Assembly: GCA_025356445.1 (NCBI GenBank)
Contig: JANXSZ010000001.1
Location: forward strand, 104,559 to 168,558
Origin: Betaproteobacteria bacterium
Lineage (GTDB): Bacteria > Pseudomonadota > Gammaproteobacteria > Burkholderiales > Burkholderiaceae_C
Direction of reading: 5' to 3'
DNA: 64,000 bases
A model generated the notes under the pieces. It ran no database searches. It was not told where the DNA came from and was given only the letters and a program-made list of their open reading frames with translations. The position numbers were made by a program, and so were the translations under genes. Of this stretch, positions 18,945 to 29,764 are shown in pieces. The stretch's first letter is position 1. Each line of letters begins with the position of its first letter.

Positions 18945-20047
18945 GGGGCTTCAGAACCTTCAAAATCTATGAGGGCCAAATCAAACTGTTCAGCCAATGC
19001 AGAGCGGCCCGTGTCCATCAACTCCAGCACCACGTCCAGCAGCGCAGGCGCGATGAGAAAACCGTGACGGTACAGGCCATTGATCTGCACACAGCGCGGG
19101 CCTGATTTCTGCAGGGCAGGCAAGTTGTCCGGCAATGTGGGCCTGGCCTGGGTGGCCATTTCCAGGATGCGAGCTTCACCAAAACCGGGATGAACGGTGT
19201 AAGCCGCGCTCAGCAATTCCAAGGTGGAGCGCACGGTGGCGGGAGACAGGTCGTCCGATTCGATCTCGGTGGCGCCGATCACAAACACGCCGCCGGGTTT
19301 GGGCGCGATGTACAGCGGGTAGCGCGGGTGCAGCAGCCGAGTAGGCCGTGAAAGCGTGACTTCAGGGGCGTGGACGCGAATCACCTCACCACGCACACCA
19401 CGCAAGGCGGACCACTGCGGCCTTGCACCCAAGCCCCGACAGTCGAACAGCCACCCCTCATCACCCGTATCTCCATCTTCAGGAGAGCGGGGGCTGTGCC
19501 AATGGACACGGACGTGCAAGTCCACCATCCGCGCCGCCAGCGCATCGAGCAAAGCCCGGTTGTCCAATTGACCCTCGCTGGGCAGGTACAGACCCCGTGG
19601 GAAACGGTTGCCCAAGGCTGGCTCCAGTTGCGCCAGCGCGGTGGCATCCACAGACTGTGGGGTCATCAACGCGGGCACACGCTGTGCTGCTGTGCGGAGT
19701 TGGCTGCTGAAGTGTGCTGCCTCGGTGGCATCTTGTCGGTGCCACAGCACCAGCGTGCCGGAACGCTGAAAAAACACGGGCATCGCCAGTGGCGCGATCA
19801 AGGCCGGCCAGCGCTCCAACGCGTGCAAACCCATGCGAACCACACAAGGCTCCGTCAAAGCAGATTCCGCCAGCGGTGCCAGCATTGCAGCAGCCACGCG
19901 GGCAGCAGCACCCTGCGCGTCAGCACCACCGGCCTCAAACACCTGAACCGGGTGGCCACGCTGTGCCAGCGTACACGCGAGCAGTCGCCCCATCAGGCCT
20001 GCGCCCAGGATGGTGATGGGGGGGAGCCACTTTGCAGAACTCAGCAT
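18932..20047 (-). CDS. thiO: Glycine oxidase ThiO (FAD-dependent)
   Basis: A 371-residue FAD enzyme that oxidises glycine to dehydroglycine, the oxygen-dependent alternative to ThiH. The N-terminal GAGLMGRLLACTLAQRGHPVQVFE is the dinucleotide-binding Rossmann motif. The C-terminal part has the DAO-family IAPKPGGVFVIGATE and the NGLYRHGFLIAPA motif around residues 335-350. ATG 20047 starts right before the Rossmann fold and 4 bp after the thiC stop. Its presence instead of thiH points to an aerobic lifestyle. Confidence 0.92.
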   Translation of the reverse strand: MLSSAKWLPPITILGAGLMGRLLACTLAQRGHPVQVFEAGGADAQGAAARVAAAMLAPLAESALTEPCVVRMGLHALERWPALIAPLAMPVFFQRSGTLVLWHRQDATEAAHFSSQLRTAAQRVPALMTPQSVDATALAQLEPALGNRFPRGLYLPSEGQLDNRALLDALAARMVDLHVRVHWHSPRSPEDGDTGDEGWLFDCRGLGARPQWSALRGVRGEVIRVHAPEVTLSRPTRLLHPRYPLYIAPKPGGVFVIGATEIESDDLSPATVRSTLELLSAAYTVHPGFGEARILEMATQARPTLPDNLPALQKSGPRCVQINGLYRHGFLIAPALLDVVLELMDTGRSALAEQFDLALIDFEGSEAPCPP

Positions 20048-20051
20048 GAAA

Positions 20052-22145
<2,094 letters not shown>

Positions 22146-22176
22146 CAGCGCGATCATAGCCTCAAAATACGCACCT

Positions 22177-23034
22177 ATGTCTGCTGAAAATACCTACCCT
22201 GGCCTTCCTTACCGTTACCCCCGCGTGCTTTCCATTGCAGGCTCCGACAGCGCAGGGGCAGCAGGCATTCAGGCTGATCTGAAAACCTTTGCCGCCCTGG
22301 GCTGCTACGGCATGACGGCCATCACCGCTGTCACCGCACAGAACACGCGCGGTGTCACCGCCATCCACGTGGTACCACCAGACATGCTACGGGCACAAAT
22401 TGACGCCGTAATGAGCGACATCGGTGCTGACGCCATCAAAATTGGCATGTTGCCCAGCCCCGAAGCGGTGCGCGTGGTGGCTGACACACTGGCACATTAC
22501 CGCCCACGCCATGTGGTGCTTGACCCGGTGATGGTGGCCACCCGTGGCACCCGGTTGATGGCAGCAGAAACCGTGCAAGTGATGGTGGAGCTGCTGTTTC
22601 CACAGGTCAGCGTGGTGACCCCCAACCTCGATGAAGCCCATGTGCTGCTGGGTCACACCGTGCACGGGATGGAGGGTATGGAAGCTGCGGCGCACGGCGT
22701 GCGCGCACAGGGGGCGTCAGCAGTGTTGCTCAAAGGCGGCCACCTGCAAGGTGACACCGTGGTTGATCTGCTGGCGGCAGCGGACGGCACCAGTTTGCGC
22801 TGGGCAGCGCCCCGGATAGCCAGTCCGAATCTGCGTGGCACAGGCTGCACGCTGTCGTCCGCCATCACGGCTTATTTGGCGCTGGGGCACACCCTGCAGC
22901 ATGCCGTGGAATTGGCCCGTGCCTACCTGATGCAAGCCATCACCACGGGTTGTGACGTGACCACGGGTAACGGACATGGCCCGCTGAACCATGGCCATGC
23001 GCCTGTGGCCATGCACAAGCTGCAGAGACACTGA
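22177..23034 (+). CDS. thiD: Hydroxymethylpyrimidine/phosphomethylpyrimidine kinase
   Basis: A 285-residue ribokinase-fold enzyme that phosphorylates HMP and HMP phosphate. Motifs: SIAGSDSAGAAGIQADLKTF, AVTAQNT, IKIGMLPS, LDPVMVA, TPNLDEA, LLKGGH and the anion-hole segment LRGTGCTLSSAI. ATG 22177 starts just before the first strand. Divergent from the thiC operon, it has its own promoter, overlapping the region that encodes the riboswitch on the other strand. No riboswitch is visible in its own very short leader. Confidence 0.94.
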   Translation: MSAENTYPGLPYRYPRVLSIAGSDSAGAAGIQADLKTFAALGCYGMTAITAVTAQNTRGVTAIHVVPPDMLRAQIDAVMSDIGADAIKIGMLPSPEAVRVVADTLAHYRPRHVVLDPVMVATRGTRLMAAETVQVMVELLFPQVSVVTPNLDEAHVLLGHTVHGMEGMEAAAHGVRAQGASAVLLKGGHLQGDTVVDLLAAADGTSLRWAAPRIASPNLRGTGCTLSSAITAYLALGHTLQHAVELARAYLMQAITTGCDVTTGNGHGPLNHGHAPVAMHKLQRH

Positions 23035-23109
23035 ACACCCCTCCTACAGCAGGAACACTTTATGCATGTTGCACCGCAGCACAACCACTGTAACGCCACG
23101 GAGGGCACC

Positions 23110-23544
23110 ATGCTAGACCGAACCACGACCCGTTTTTCTCACGTCAAACCGACAGATACCGCATTCGTTGCCAACGGCTTGCGCGACTTTTTTCTCTACC
23201 GTGACTTAGGGATTGCCGAAGCCACGCACGGAAAGGTGATTGCACACCTCGTCAAAGCCAATATGGCACCAGAAACAGGCACGGGCTGGCACCGGCATGA
23301 GGCGGATTTCCAAATCGTCATCATGGTCAAAGGCTGGGCCCGGTTCATGTACGACGATAAAGAAACGCTGGTCGAGGCGGGTGACGTGGTGCACCAGCGT
23401 CCTGGCATCAGCCATTACCTGTTCGATTATTCGCCCGACATGGAGTATCTGGAGATCGTCTCACCGGCTGATTTCAAGTCGATTGATGTGCCTGCGGTAT
23501 GTGCGATTCCAGCACCAACGCCATGGCCAGCTGCGGCAGTGTGA
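23110..23544 (+). CDS. Small cupin-domain protein
   Basis: A 144-residue single-domain protein. The cupin motif 1 reads GWHRHEADFQIVIMVKGWARF and motif 2 VEAGDVVHQRPGISH, giving a likely metal site with His-His-Glu and His. Family members may be isomerases, oxygenases or regulators, so the function is not predictable. I chose ATG 23110 with GGAGGG immediately upstream. A strong hairpin terminator follows 20 bp after the stop. Confidence 0.82.
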   Translation: MLDRTTTRFSHVKPTDTAFVANGLRDFFLYRDLGIAEATHGKVIAHLVKANMAPETGTGWHRHEADFQIVIMVKGWARFMYDDKETLVEAGDVVHQRPGISHYLFDYSPDMEYLEIVSPADFKSIDVPAVCAIPAPTPWPAAAV

Positions 23545-23564
23545 GACTGAATCTGAACGGCCAC

Positions 23565-23600
23565 AAAAAAGGGCGCTGTCATGGCTGACAGCGCCCTTTT
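23565..23600. terminator. Bidirectional rho-independent terminator
   Basis: Perfect 11-bp arms GGGCGCTGTCA (23571-23581) and TGACAGCGCCC (23586-23596) enclose the loop TGGC. They are flanked by AAAAAA upstream and TTTT downstream, so the signal works on both strands. It separates the cupin gene from the convergent GST gene. Confidence 0.92.
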
Positions 23601-23645
23601 GCGTTGGGCCCCTAAAGTACCTTGAAGTGCCGCCTGAAACGCACC

Positions 23646-24302
23646 TTAAAACTCTGCTTCCAGCTCCTCCACCTCTTCAGGCTCGGCCTTGGCCGCTGCA
23701 ATCCATTCTTGCATCGCAGGCAACGCCATGATGCGCTGGCAGTAGGCGGCGCACACAGGCTCCAGCGCCACGTCGTAACTCAGAAACCGGGTCACCACTG
23801 GCGCAAACATCGCATCGGCCATGCAAGGCTGAGCACCAAACAGGTAGGGACCTTTGTAGGTGGCGAGGCATTCCTTCCAGATGGCAACGATGCGGTCAAT
23901 GTCCGATTGCGCACGCGACCACACCTTGAATCCCACAAATTTGGCTTTGATATTCATCGGCAAAGCACCGCGCAGCGATGAGAAACCCGAATGCATCTCA
24001 CCGCACACAGCACGGCAGTGGGCACGGGCTTTGGTATCAGCGGGCAGTAACCCGGCTTTGGGCAAGATCTCGTTCAAGTACTCCCCGATGGCCAAGGTGT
24101 CCCACACGGTGATACCGCTGTGTGCCAACGAAGGCACCAGCATGGACGACGACAGCAGCAAAATTTCGGCCTTCATCGACGGGTCATCCGGGGGAATGAT
24201 CTTCTCGACAAAATCCAATCCTGCAAGACGGGCCATGAGCCAGCCGCGCAGCGACCAAGCCCCGTAGTTTTTGCTACTGATGGTGAGAACTGGTTTTGTC
24301 AT
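23646..24302 (-). CDS. Glutathione S-transferase family protein
   Basis: A 218-residue protein starting TISSKNYGAWSLRGWL, which matches the NYSSWSMRPW site of the GST at 4708-5400. It also shares ITVWDTLAIGEYL and MHSGFSSLRGALPMNI with that protein, so the two are paralogues. The C-terminus is acidic (EPEEVEELEAEF). I chose ATG 24302 because the longer frame adds 59 residues without family features. The cellular substrate is unknown. Confidence 0.88.
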   Translation of the reverse strand: MTKPVLTISSKNYGAWSLRGWLMARLAGLDFVEKIIPPDDPSMKAEILLLSSSMLVPSLAHSGITVWDTLAIGEYLNEILPKAGLLPADTKARAHCRAVCGEMHSGFSSLRGALPMNIKAKFVGFKVWSRAQSDIDRIVAIWKECLATYKGPYLFGAQPCMADAMFAPVVTRFLSYDVALEPVCAAYCQRIMALPAMQEWIAAAKAEPEEVEELEAEF

Positions 24303-24478
24303 GGCCTGAAGACTCCTCTGAATGATGGGGTTTCCCCAGAGGGAATCGCCGGGGAGCGCAGAGGTGTCAACCCAGCGCTTGATGGGTGCAACGCAAGGGG
24401 TGTGCCAGTGTGCGAATGTTGCCAATAGGGCCTCACCACAGCCACTTCGCACCGACTTGGCCCGTAACTTGCACCCCA

Positions 24479-24505
24479 TTGCAACGCTACCTTACGTTTT
24501 ATAAC
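24479..24505 (+). promoter_or_regulatory. Possible promoter of phaZ
   Basis: TTGCAA (24479-24484) and TATAAC (24500-24505) are separated by 15 nt, shorter than the ideal 17. They lie 55 bp before the phaZ start. The rest of the 257-bp gap (24303-24559) shows only a small TGGGGTTTCCCCA inverted repeat at about 24327-24339. Confidence 0.3.
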
Positions 24506-24559
24506 GAGTTCCTTAACTCCAACGCTTCCAACGACTTCACCGTCTCCTCAGGAATACCG

Positions 24560-25783
24560 ATGCTCTATCACGCGTACCAAGCCCAATCCGACCTGATGTC
24601 ACCCTGGCGGCTGTTGGCGCAGCAGGCCAGCGCATCGTTTTGGTTCAGCGACACCGAAGGCAGCGCCATGCGCAAAGTGTCTGCGGCCAGTGAAGTTTTT
24701 TCCCGGCTGCGCCTGACCCATTCACGCCCCGCCTATGGGATTGACAGCATCACCGTGGACGACAAAACCTTTGCTGTGGTGGAAGAAACGCCCTACAGCA
24801 CACCGTTTGGCACGCTGCTGCACCTCAAAAAGCCCGATGCACCCGAGCAGCCCCCCGTGCTGCTGGTGGCCCCGCTCTCAGGGCATTTCGCCACGCTACT
24901 GCGCGAAACCGCTCGCACATTGCTGCAAGACCATGATGTCTACATCACCGACTGGCACAACGCCCGCGACGTGCCGTTAAGCCATGGAGCGTTCACACTG
25001 GATGATTACGTGGACCACATGATCCAGTTCACCGAAGCAGTACGCACCGATGCCGGAGCCAATGCCCACATCGTGGCGGTCTGCCAACCCTGTGTGGCCG
25101 CGCTGGCTGCTGTGGCCATCATGGCAGAAGACGACAACCCTGCCCAACCCAGGAGCCTCACGCTGATGGCGGGCCCGGTGGACTGCCGCGTCAATCCCAC
25201 TGGCGTCAACACACTGGCCACCAGCAAGCCCATCGAATGGTTCGAGAAAAACCTGGTCAGCCATGTGCCTCTGCCCCATCCCGGCTTCATGCGCCGTGTC
25301 TACCCCGGCTTTTTACAGGTCACCGCCTTCATCAGCATGAACCCAGAACGGCACAAGCAGCAGTTCAAAGACCTGTACAAGCACCTGGTCGATGGTGACA
25401 TTGCCAAAGCTGACACCATCCGCAACTTCTACGACGAGTACCTGGCGGTGAACGATTTGCACGCCGAGTTTTACCTGGAAACGGTAGAAAAAGTCTTCCA
25501 AACCTACGACCTGCCCCGTGGTGTGCTGACCTACCGGGGCCGCACCGTGAACCCTGCCGCCATCCGACGTACCGCACTGTTCACCGTCGAGGGCGAGCGC
25601 GACGATATTTGCTCAGTTGGCCAAACCGTGGCAGCGCAAGACCTGTGTACCAACATCCGCCCTTACCTGAAAACGCACCATGTCCAAACTGGCGTCGGGC
25701 ATTACGGCGTGTTCAGCGGGCGCAAATGGCACCAGCAAATTTACCCGCGTGTGCGGGAGGTGATTCATGCGAGCATGGGGTGA
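24560..25783 (+). CDS. phaZ: Intracellular polyhydroxyalkanoate depolymerase
   Basis: A 407-residue alpha/beta hydrolase that degrades stored PHB granules. The start MLYHAYQAQSDLMSPWR is characteristic of the cytoplasmic type. The nucleophile region is VCQPCVAALA (Cys175/Cys178) rather than a Ser lipase box, as in the Ralstonia PhaZ1 class. The catalytic Asp and His lie in VEGERDDIC and GVGHYGVFSG. CTCAGGAAT precedes ATG 24560. No secretion signal is seen. It implies the organism makes PHB. Convergent with the ROK gene 10 bp away. Confidence 0.94.
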   Translation: MLYHAYQAQSDLMSPWRLLAQQASASFWFSDTEGSAMRKVSAASEVFSRLRLTHSRPAYGIDSITVDDKTFAVVEETPYSTPFGTLLHLKKPDAPEQPPVLLVAPLSGHFATLLRETARTLLQDHDVYITDWHNARDVPLSHGAFTLDDYVDHMIQFTEAVRTDAGANAHIVAVCQPCVAALAAVAIMAEDDNPAQPRSLTLMAGPVDCRVNPTGVNTLATSKPIEWFEKNLVSHVPLPHPGFMRRVYPGFLQVTAFISMNPERHKQQFKDLYKHLVDGDIAKADTIRNFYDEYLAVNDLHAEFYLETVEKVFQTYDLPRGVLTYRGRTVNPAAIRRTALFTVEGERDDICSVGQTVAAQDLCTNIRPYLKTHHVQTGVGHYGVFSGRKWHQQIYPRVREVIHASMG

Positions 25784-25792
25784 AAGCGGCAG

Positions 25793-26776
25793 TTACATGG
25801 CCTCACTCACCAACGCCAACGCTGCGTAATCCCCCAGCCGCAGCCCTAAGCCCGCAGGCAGCAGCTTGAAATCGTCGGTCATGGAAGGCAGCTTGCCGCG
25901 TATCTCGGCGCGTAATTTGGGCAGCAGCAGATCCTGGTGGTGCCAGAACACACTTCCGCCCATGCTGATAGCTTGCAAATCCAGCGTGGCCACCAGGTTG
26001 TAGAGCATTCGACCCATCACGCGGCACAGGGCATCGACTTGGGCGTTGGCATCAGTATCACCCGCAGCAGCTTGGGTCAGGAGGGTTTCAGCGTCAATAC
26101 CAAAGCGGCGGGCGATGGCGTTGCCTGCGATCAAGCCCTCCACATCACCACCATTGCCGCAGCCGCAAAGGGCCGCTGCATCGTCGTCACTGACGAACGA
26201 ATGCCCAGCGTGCCCGGCATTGCCGTTTTTGCCACGCAGCACGTGGCCACCCACGCACAGGCCCACGCCCACACCGGTGCTCCAGGTAACGTAGGCGCAG
26301 TGGTCCAGGCCTTTCAAGGCACCCCAGTGGCGTTCCGCCTCCAGCGCGGCAACACCATCGTTTTCGACCCGCACACTGACAGGGATGTGCGGGGTACGGG
26401 CTTGCAAGGCATGGCGCAGGGGGGCTTCCAAGGGGGACGTCAGCCAGTCGTTGGGTAACCCTCGTGCAGGCCCGGCCATACCGCCGCAGATGTTGGGGGT
26501 GGCCAACTCGACCTGCCCCTGGTTCAGCACAAATGGCCCGCAGGATGAAACACCAACAGCCGTGAGTGGCGTCATGGCCACGCCTTGCGCCTGCGCCAAC
26601 GCGGTGGCTTCGTCGATCAGGCGAAGCACCTGCTGGGCCAGCGCATCACTGGGGCCGGTCTTGGCAGTGGGTTCAGACACACGGGTGGCCAGCAGCAGCT
26701 GGTCATCCCCTGACGGTTGCGCTTGGGCCAGCGTGACGGCTACTTTGGTGCCGCCAATGTCTACACAGGCTTTCAT
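25793..26776 (-). CDS. ROK-family sugar kinase (fructokinase/glucokinase-like)
   Basis: A 327-residue cytosolic kinase. The N-terminal phosphate loop ACVDIGGTKVAV, the substrate segment RVENDGVAALEAE, STGVGVGLCVGG, the HAGHS histidine and the zinc-motif-like CGCGNGGDVEG are ROK-family features. The zinc motif is CxCGxxG without the last Cys. Preferred sugar unknown. ATG 26776 is preceded by AGAGGATATTCC. It may form an operon with the DUF2905 gene 56 bp upstream. Confidence 0.87.
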   Translation of the reverse strand: MKACVDIGGTKVAVTLAQAQPSGDDQLLLATRVSEPTAKTGPSDALAQQVLRLIDEATALAQAQGVAMTPLTAVGVSSCGPFVLNQGQVELATPNICGGMAGPARGLPNDWLTSPLEAPLRHALQARTPHIPVSVRVENDGVAALEAERHWGALKGLDHCAYVTWSTGVGVGLCVGGHVLRGKNGNAGHAGHSFVSDDDAAALCGCGNGGDVEGLIAGNAIARRFGIDAETLLTQAAAGDTDANAQVDALCRVMGRMLYNLVATLDLQAISMGGSVFWHHQDLLLPKLRAEIRGKLPSMTDDFKLLPAGLGLRLGDYAALALVSEAM

Positions 26777-26832
26777 GGAATATCCTCTTATCGTTGTAGC
26801 CAAACAAGTTTCAAACAAATCTCAACCCAGTT

Positions 26833-27027
26833 TCAGACAAATTTGGCAATGGCGCTGGCCACAAAGCTCAGCAAAATCGTGGTGGTGACGGGCAGATACC
26901 ACGCGCGCCCGAACAGCCTGAAGCGCAAATCGCCCGGCAGCTTGCCAAAGCCCAAGCGCTGCAACAGCGGGCTGAACCAGCTGATGCACACCAGCGCAAG
27001 GAAGACGACGATGAACCAGCGGATCAT
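26833..27027 (-). CDS. DUF2905 small membrane protein
   Basis: A 64-residue protein consisting of two hydrophobic helices joined by the conserved loop GFGKLPGDLRF, the signature of DUF2905. It is an inner-membrane protein of unknown role. The start at ATG 27027 gives the typical family length; the longer frame upstream runs through the methyltransferase gene. It lies 19 bp downstream of the MidA-like gene. Confidence 0.85.
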   Translation of the reverse strand: MIRWFIVVFLALVCISWFSPLLQRLGFGKLPGDLRFRLFGRAWYLPVTTTILLSFVASAIAKFV

Positions 27028-27046
27028 GGGGTGTGCAATGCCGAAC

Positions 27047-28216
27047 TCACAGCGTGTGCAAGCGGTCACCCGCCATGAAGCCGAGGGGTTCCCAGGCTGC
27101 ACCTGTGGCACCCGCTGCCTCGGCGGACTTTCCAAAGGCCATCACCTTGAACAACTCACCCATCTCGTGTTCTGTCATCAATTTCTGCGCTTGCGCAATC
27201 TCCATGGGCGTAGCGTGCTCTAGTTTTGAGAGCAAACCGCAGTTCATCAGGAAGCGGGCCTGGCACGCGTAACCCAGCACGTCCAGCCCGGCGTCTTGCG
27301 CAGCCAGGGCGATGCCGGTGAAGTTGACGTGGGCGGTGATGTCTTTGTGGCCCAGTTCGGTCAGCGGATCGCCTCCGGCCTTGTGCGCTTGGTGGCACAT
27401 CAAGGTGCCCATATGGCGCTGGGGGTGGTAGTACTCACTCTCGGGAAAGCCGTAGTCGATGAAAAAGGCAGCCCCCTGCGTGAGACGGTCAGCCAGGGTG
27501 CGGATGAAGGCTTCGGCCTGGGGGTGGATTTCAGTCACGTAATCGTGTTCGCCGTCGATCTCGACGGGAGGGCGCAAATCAGTCGCTTGGTCGGCCCAGT
27601 GCAGCGCCCCCTCATACAGCGCCACACCACGCTCCACCCACACACCGCTTTGGCGGGCCAGCAGCTTGACGGGCATGGCGTCCAGCACCTCGTTGCCCAC
27701 CAATACACCTTGCATCGTTTCAGGCAGTTCACTGACCCAGCGCACTTGATCGCCAAAGGCGGCCAGTTGCTGCTGCTGGCGCTCGCGCAAGGTACCGGAA
27801 AGGTCAACGATGGTGTAACGGCGAACAGCCTTGGCGCACACATCGGGAACAGCCAGTGCCTGCAACAGCTGCAAGGCCAGCACGCCAGAGCCAGCACCGA
27901 ACTCCCAAATTTCATCCGTGTCCGTAGCCTCCAGCGCCTGCGCGACCTGCACTGCCAGCGTCTGGCCAAAGTGAGGAGACAACTCGGGTGCGGTCACAAA
28001 ATCGCTGCCTGACTGAGGGAGCGTGCCGAATTTGCGCGAGCTGTTGGCGTAGTAGCCCAGACCAGGGGCGTACAGCGCCAGGGCCATGAAGCGGTCAAAG
28101 CCGATCCAGCCACCGTTGGTGGCAATGGTTTTTGTCACCAACGACAGCAAGGCGGCACTGAGCGGCGAAGCCGCGTGAATCGGTGGGCTGGGTAAACTGG
28201 TAGATTGTGTTTTCAC
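27047..28216 (-). CDS. MidA/NDUFAF7-like SAM-dependent methyltransferase
   Basis: A 389-residue class I methyltransferase. ALYAPGLGYYANSSRKFG, the ISGDFVTAPELSPHFG-like segment (DFVTAPELSPHFG) and the SAM motif EFGAGSGVLALQLLQAL are shared with the mitochondrial MidA/NDUFAF7 family, which methylates an arginine of complex I. VGNEVLDAMPV and FIDYGFPESEYYHPQRHMGTL complete the pattern. The start is a GTG at 28216. It lies only 18 bp from the divergent SDR start, so one of the two starts may be wrong. Bacterial substrates are unproven. Confidence 0.9.
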   Translation of the reverse strand: MKTQSTSLPSPPIHAASPLSAALLSLVTKTIATNGGWIGFDRFMALALYAPGLGYYANSSRKFGTLPQSGSDFVTAPELSPHFGQTLAVQVAQALEATDTDEIWEFGAGSGVLALQLLQALAVPDVCAKAVRRYTIVDLSGTLRERQQQQLAAFGDQVRWVSELPETMQGVLVGNEVLDAMPVKLLARQSGVWVERGVALYEGALHWADQATDLRPPVEIDGEHDYVTEIHPQAEAFIRTLADRLTQGAAFFIDYGFPESEYYHPQRHMGTLMCHQAHKAGGDPLTELGHKDITAHVNFTGIALAAQDAGLDVLGYACQARFLMNCGLLSKLEHATPMEIAQAQKLMTEHEMGELFKVMAFGKSAEAAGATGAAWEPLGFMAGDRLHTL

Positions 28217-28234
28217 CCCGGGATTGTCTCTCCA

Positions 28235-29077
28235 ATGCAGCCTCTTTTAGCCACCGAAACAAGCCAACGCGCTCGTACCGTGCTCGTAACCGGTGCGGGT
28301 AAACGCCTGGGCCGCGAAATCGCCCTGCACCTCGCACAGCACGGCTGGCAGGTGGCGGTGCATTACCGGCAATCCCAGGAAGATGCTCTCAAAACTGTAG
28401 CTGATTGCACCTACCAGAACTGCACAGCAGCCGCTTTTGATGCAGATTTTGCGGATGAAGCCGCCGTACGGGGCCTGGTGCCACGTGTGGTTGCCCATTT
28501 CGGCAGCCTGGACGCGGTGGTCAACAGCGCCTCGACCTTCGAGCACGACGATGCCGCCAGCTTCAGCTACGCCAATCTGGCCCGGCACTTGATGGGCAAC
28601 ACCGCCGCACCGATTCTGCTGGCGCAAGCCTTGCACAGCCATGTACGAGAGCGTGCGACAGACAACGCCAAGGTGGCAATGGGGAGCGTCATGCACGGTG
28701 AGGTGAATGGCGCAATAAATGGCGTGGTGGTCAACCTGCTCGACCAAAAGCTGTGGAATCCCAATCCCGATTTTTTGAGCTACACACTCTCCAAAGCCGC
28801 GTTGGAATCAGCCAACACCTTGCTCGCCCAAGCCTTGGCCCCAGCACTGCGCGTGGTGGGCGTGGCCCCCGGCTTGACGCTCACCAGCCATATGCTCAGC
28901 GACGCTCAATTCCAGGGCCTGCACAAGCTGTCTCCGCTGGGCCGCTCCTCCACGGTGCAAGATGTGGTGGCGGCGGTGCGGTTTGCGCTGGAAAACCAGT
29001 CCATCACCGGCACCACGCTGCTGGTCGATGGCGGCCAGCATTTGATGCGCTTCGAGCGCGATTTCTCGTTGATGTGA
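28235..29077 (+). CDS. SDR oxidoreductase, pteridine-reductase (FolM)-like
   Basis: A 280-residue short-chain dehydrogenase. The nucleotide-binding motif TGAGKRLGREIA resembles the TGxxxRxG of pteridine reductases, and the active-site pair is YTLSK. Followed immediately by folB, it may provide dihydromonapterin or dihydrofolate reductase activity; this is context inference. A segment with VADCTYQNCTAAAF (about residues 52-66) resembles a dispersed-repeat insertion. The C-terminal LVDGGQHL loop is normal. Confidence 0.8.
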   Translation: MQPLLATETSQRARTVLVTGAGKRLGREIALHLAQHGWQVAVHYRQSQEDALKTVADCTYQNCTAAAFDADFADEAAVRGLVPRVVAHFGSLDAVVNSASTFEHDDAASFSYANLARHLMGNTAAPILLAQALHSHVRERATDNAKVAMGSVMHGEVNGAINGVVVNLLDQKLWNPNPDFLSYTLSKAALESANTLLAQALAPALRVVGVAPGLTLTSHMLSDAQFQGLHKLSPLGRSSTVQDVVAAVRFALENQSITGTTLLVDGGQHLMRFERDFSLM

Positions 29078-29140
29078 AGCCCTGCGTATTCATACTCCAC
29101 CCTCCAACCTCAATTTCACCGCTTAACTTACAAGGCAACC

Positions 29141-29509
29141 ATGGCGTCCAAAGGCACCCAAATCCTCACCCTCACTGGCCTGTGCTTCGACGCCAACATG
29201 GGCATCCTGGAATCCGAAAAGATCGCCCCGCAGCCCATCCGCGTGGATGCCGAACTGAACCTCGGCACCCAGGCACTGCTGCCGCAAGACGACGATATTT
29301 CACAGGTGCTGGACTACCGCAAAGTGCGCCAGATCATCATCGACGAGTGCACCGAACGCCACATCAACCTGCTGGAAAGCCTGATCGGCAAAGTCGCCCA
29401 CCGGCTGATGCAGCTGCACGGCGTGCTGGGCGTGCGTGTGAAGATCGCCAAGCTAGAGATTTTTGAAGATTGCGAGGTAGCGATTCGGGTGGAAACAGGG
29501 CAGTGGTGA
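29141..29509 (+). CDS. folB: Dihydroneopterin aldolase-type protein FolB
   Basis: A 122-residue protein of the FolB T-fold. Motifs: LTGLCFDANMGILESE (the catalytic-Glu neighbourhood), VDAELN, LDYRKVRQII and the substrate Glu in HINLLESLI. FolB cleaves dihydroneopterin to hydroxymethyl-dihydropterin in folate synthesis. The catalytic lysine usually seen near the C-terminus is plausible at VKIAKLEI. It lies 63 bp after the SDR gene. Confidence 0.9.
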   Translation: MASKGTQILTLTGLCFDANMGILESEKIAPQPIRVDAELNLGTQALLPQDDDISQVLDYRKVRQIIIDECTERHINLLESLIGKVAHRLMQLHGVLGVRVKIAKLEIFEDCEVAIRVETGQW

Positions 29510-29566
29510 GCACCAAGCACGGATGACTTAACTCGTCAAAATACAGCTAGATGCTAATATGCGTTG

Positions 29567-29764
29567 ATGCGTACCACCCTCGAACTCCCAGATCCTCTAT
29601 TTCGCACCCTCAAAGCCCGCGCGGCTTTGGATGGCACCACACTCAAAGAACTGATGCTGCGCTTTGTGCAGCAAGGCTTAAGCGAAACCGAAGCACAGCC
29701 ACTCCGCGATGCAACGCAGGTTGCTTCCAGCGCCGCAGCAGCACAACAAAGGCAACAGCCATGA
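29567..29764 (+). CDS. Ribbon-helix-helix (VapB/CopG-like) protein, no toxin partner
   Basis: A 65-residue protein. The first 40 residues ([32 protein letters not shown], given here in parts: RTTLELPD, then the helix [11 protein letters not shown] and KELMLRFV) fit a ribbon-helix-helix DNA-binding fold. The tail is an Ala/Gln-rich stretch. No PIN-domain or other toxin follows. Instead the stop overlaps the ttcA start by ATGA, so it is translationally coupled to ttcA. A TTG at 29564 is an alternative start. Role unknown. Confidence 0.65.
   Translation: MRTTLELPDPLFRTLKARAALDGTTLKELMLRFVQQGLSETEAQPLRDATQVASSAAAAQQRQQP

Noticed and set aside
28381..28450. Further candidates for the dispersed repeat (28385 in the SDR, 31819 in the phosphatase, 34903 in pimD, 36650 in the hydrolase)
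   Set aside because: They share parts of the core but the arms do not pair well, so I did not count them.
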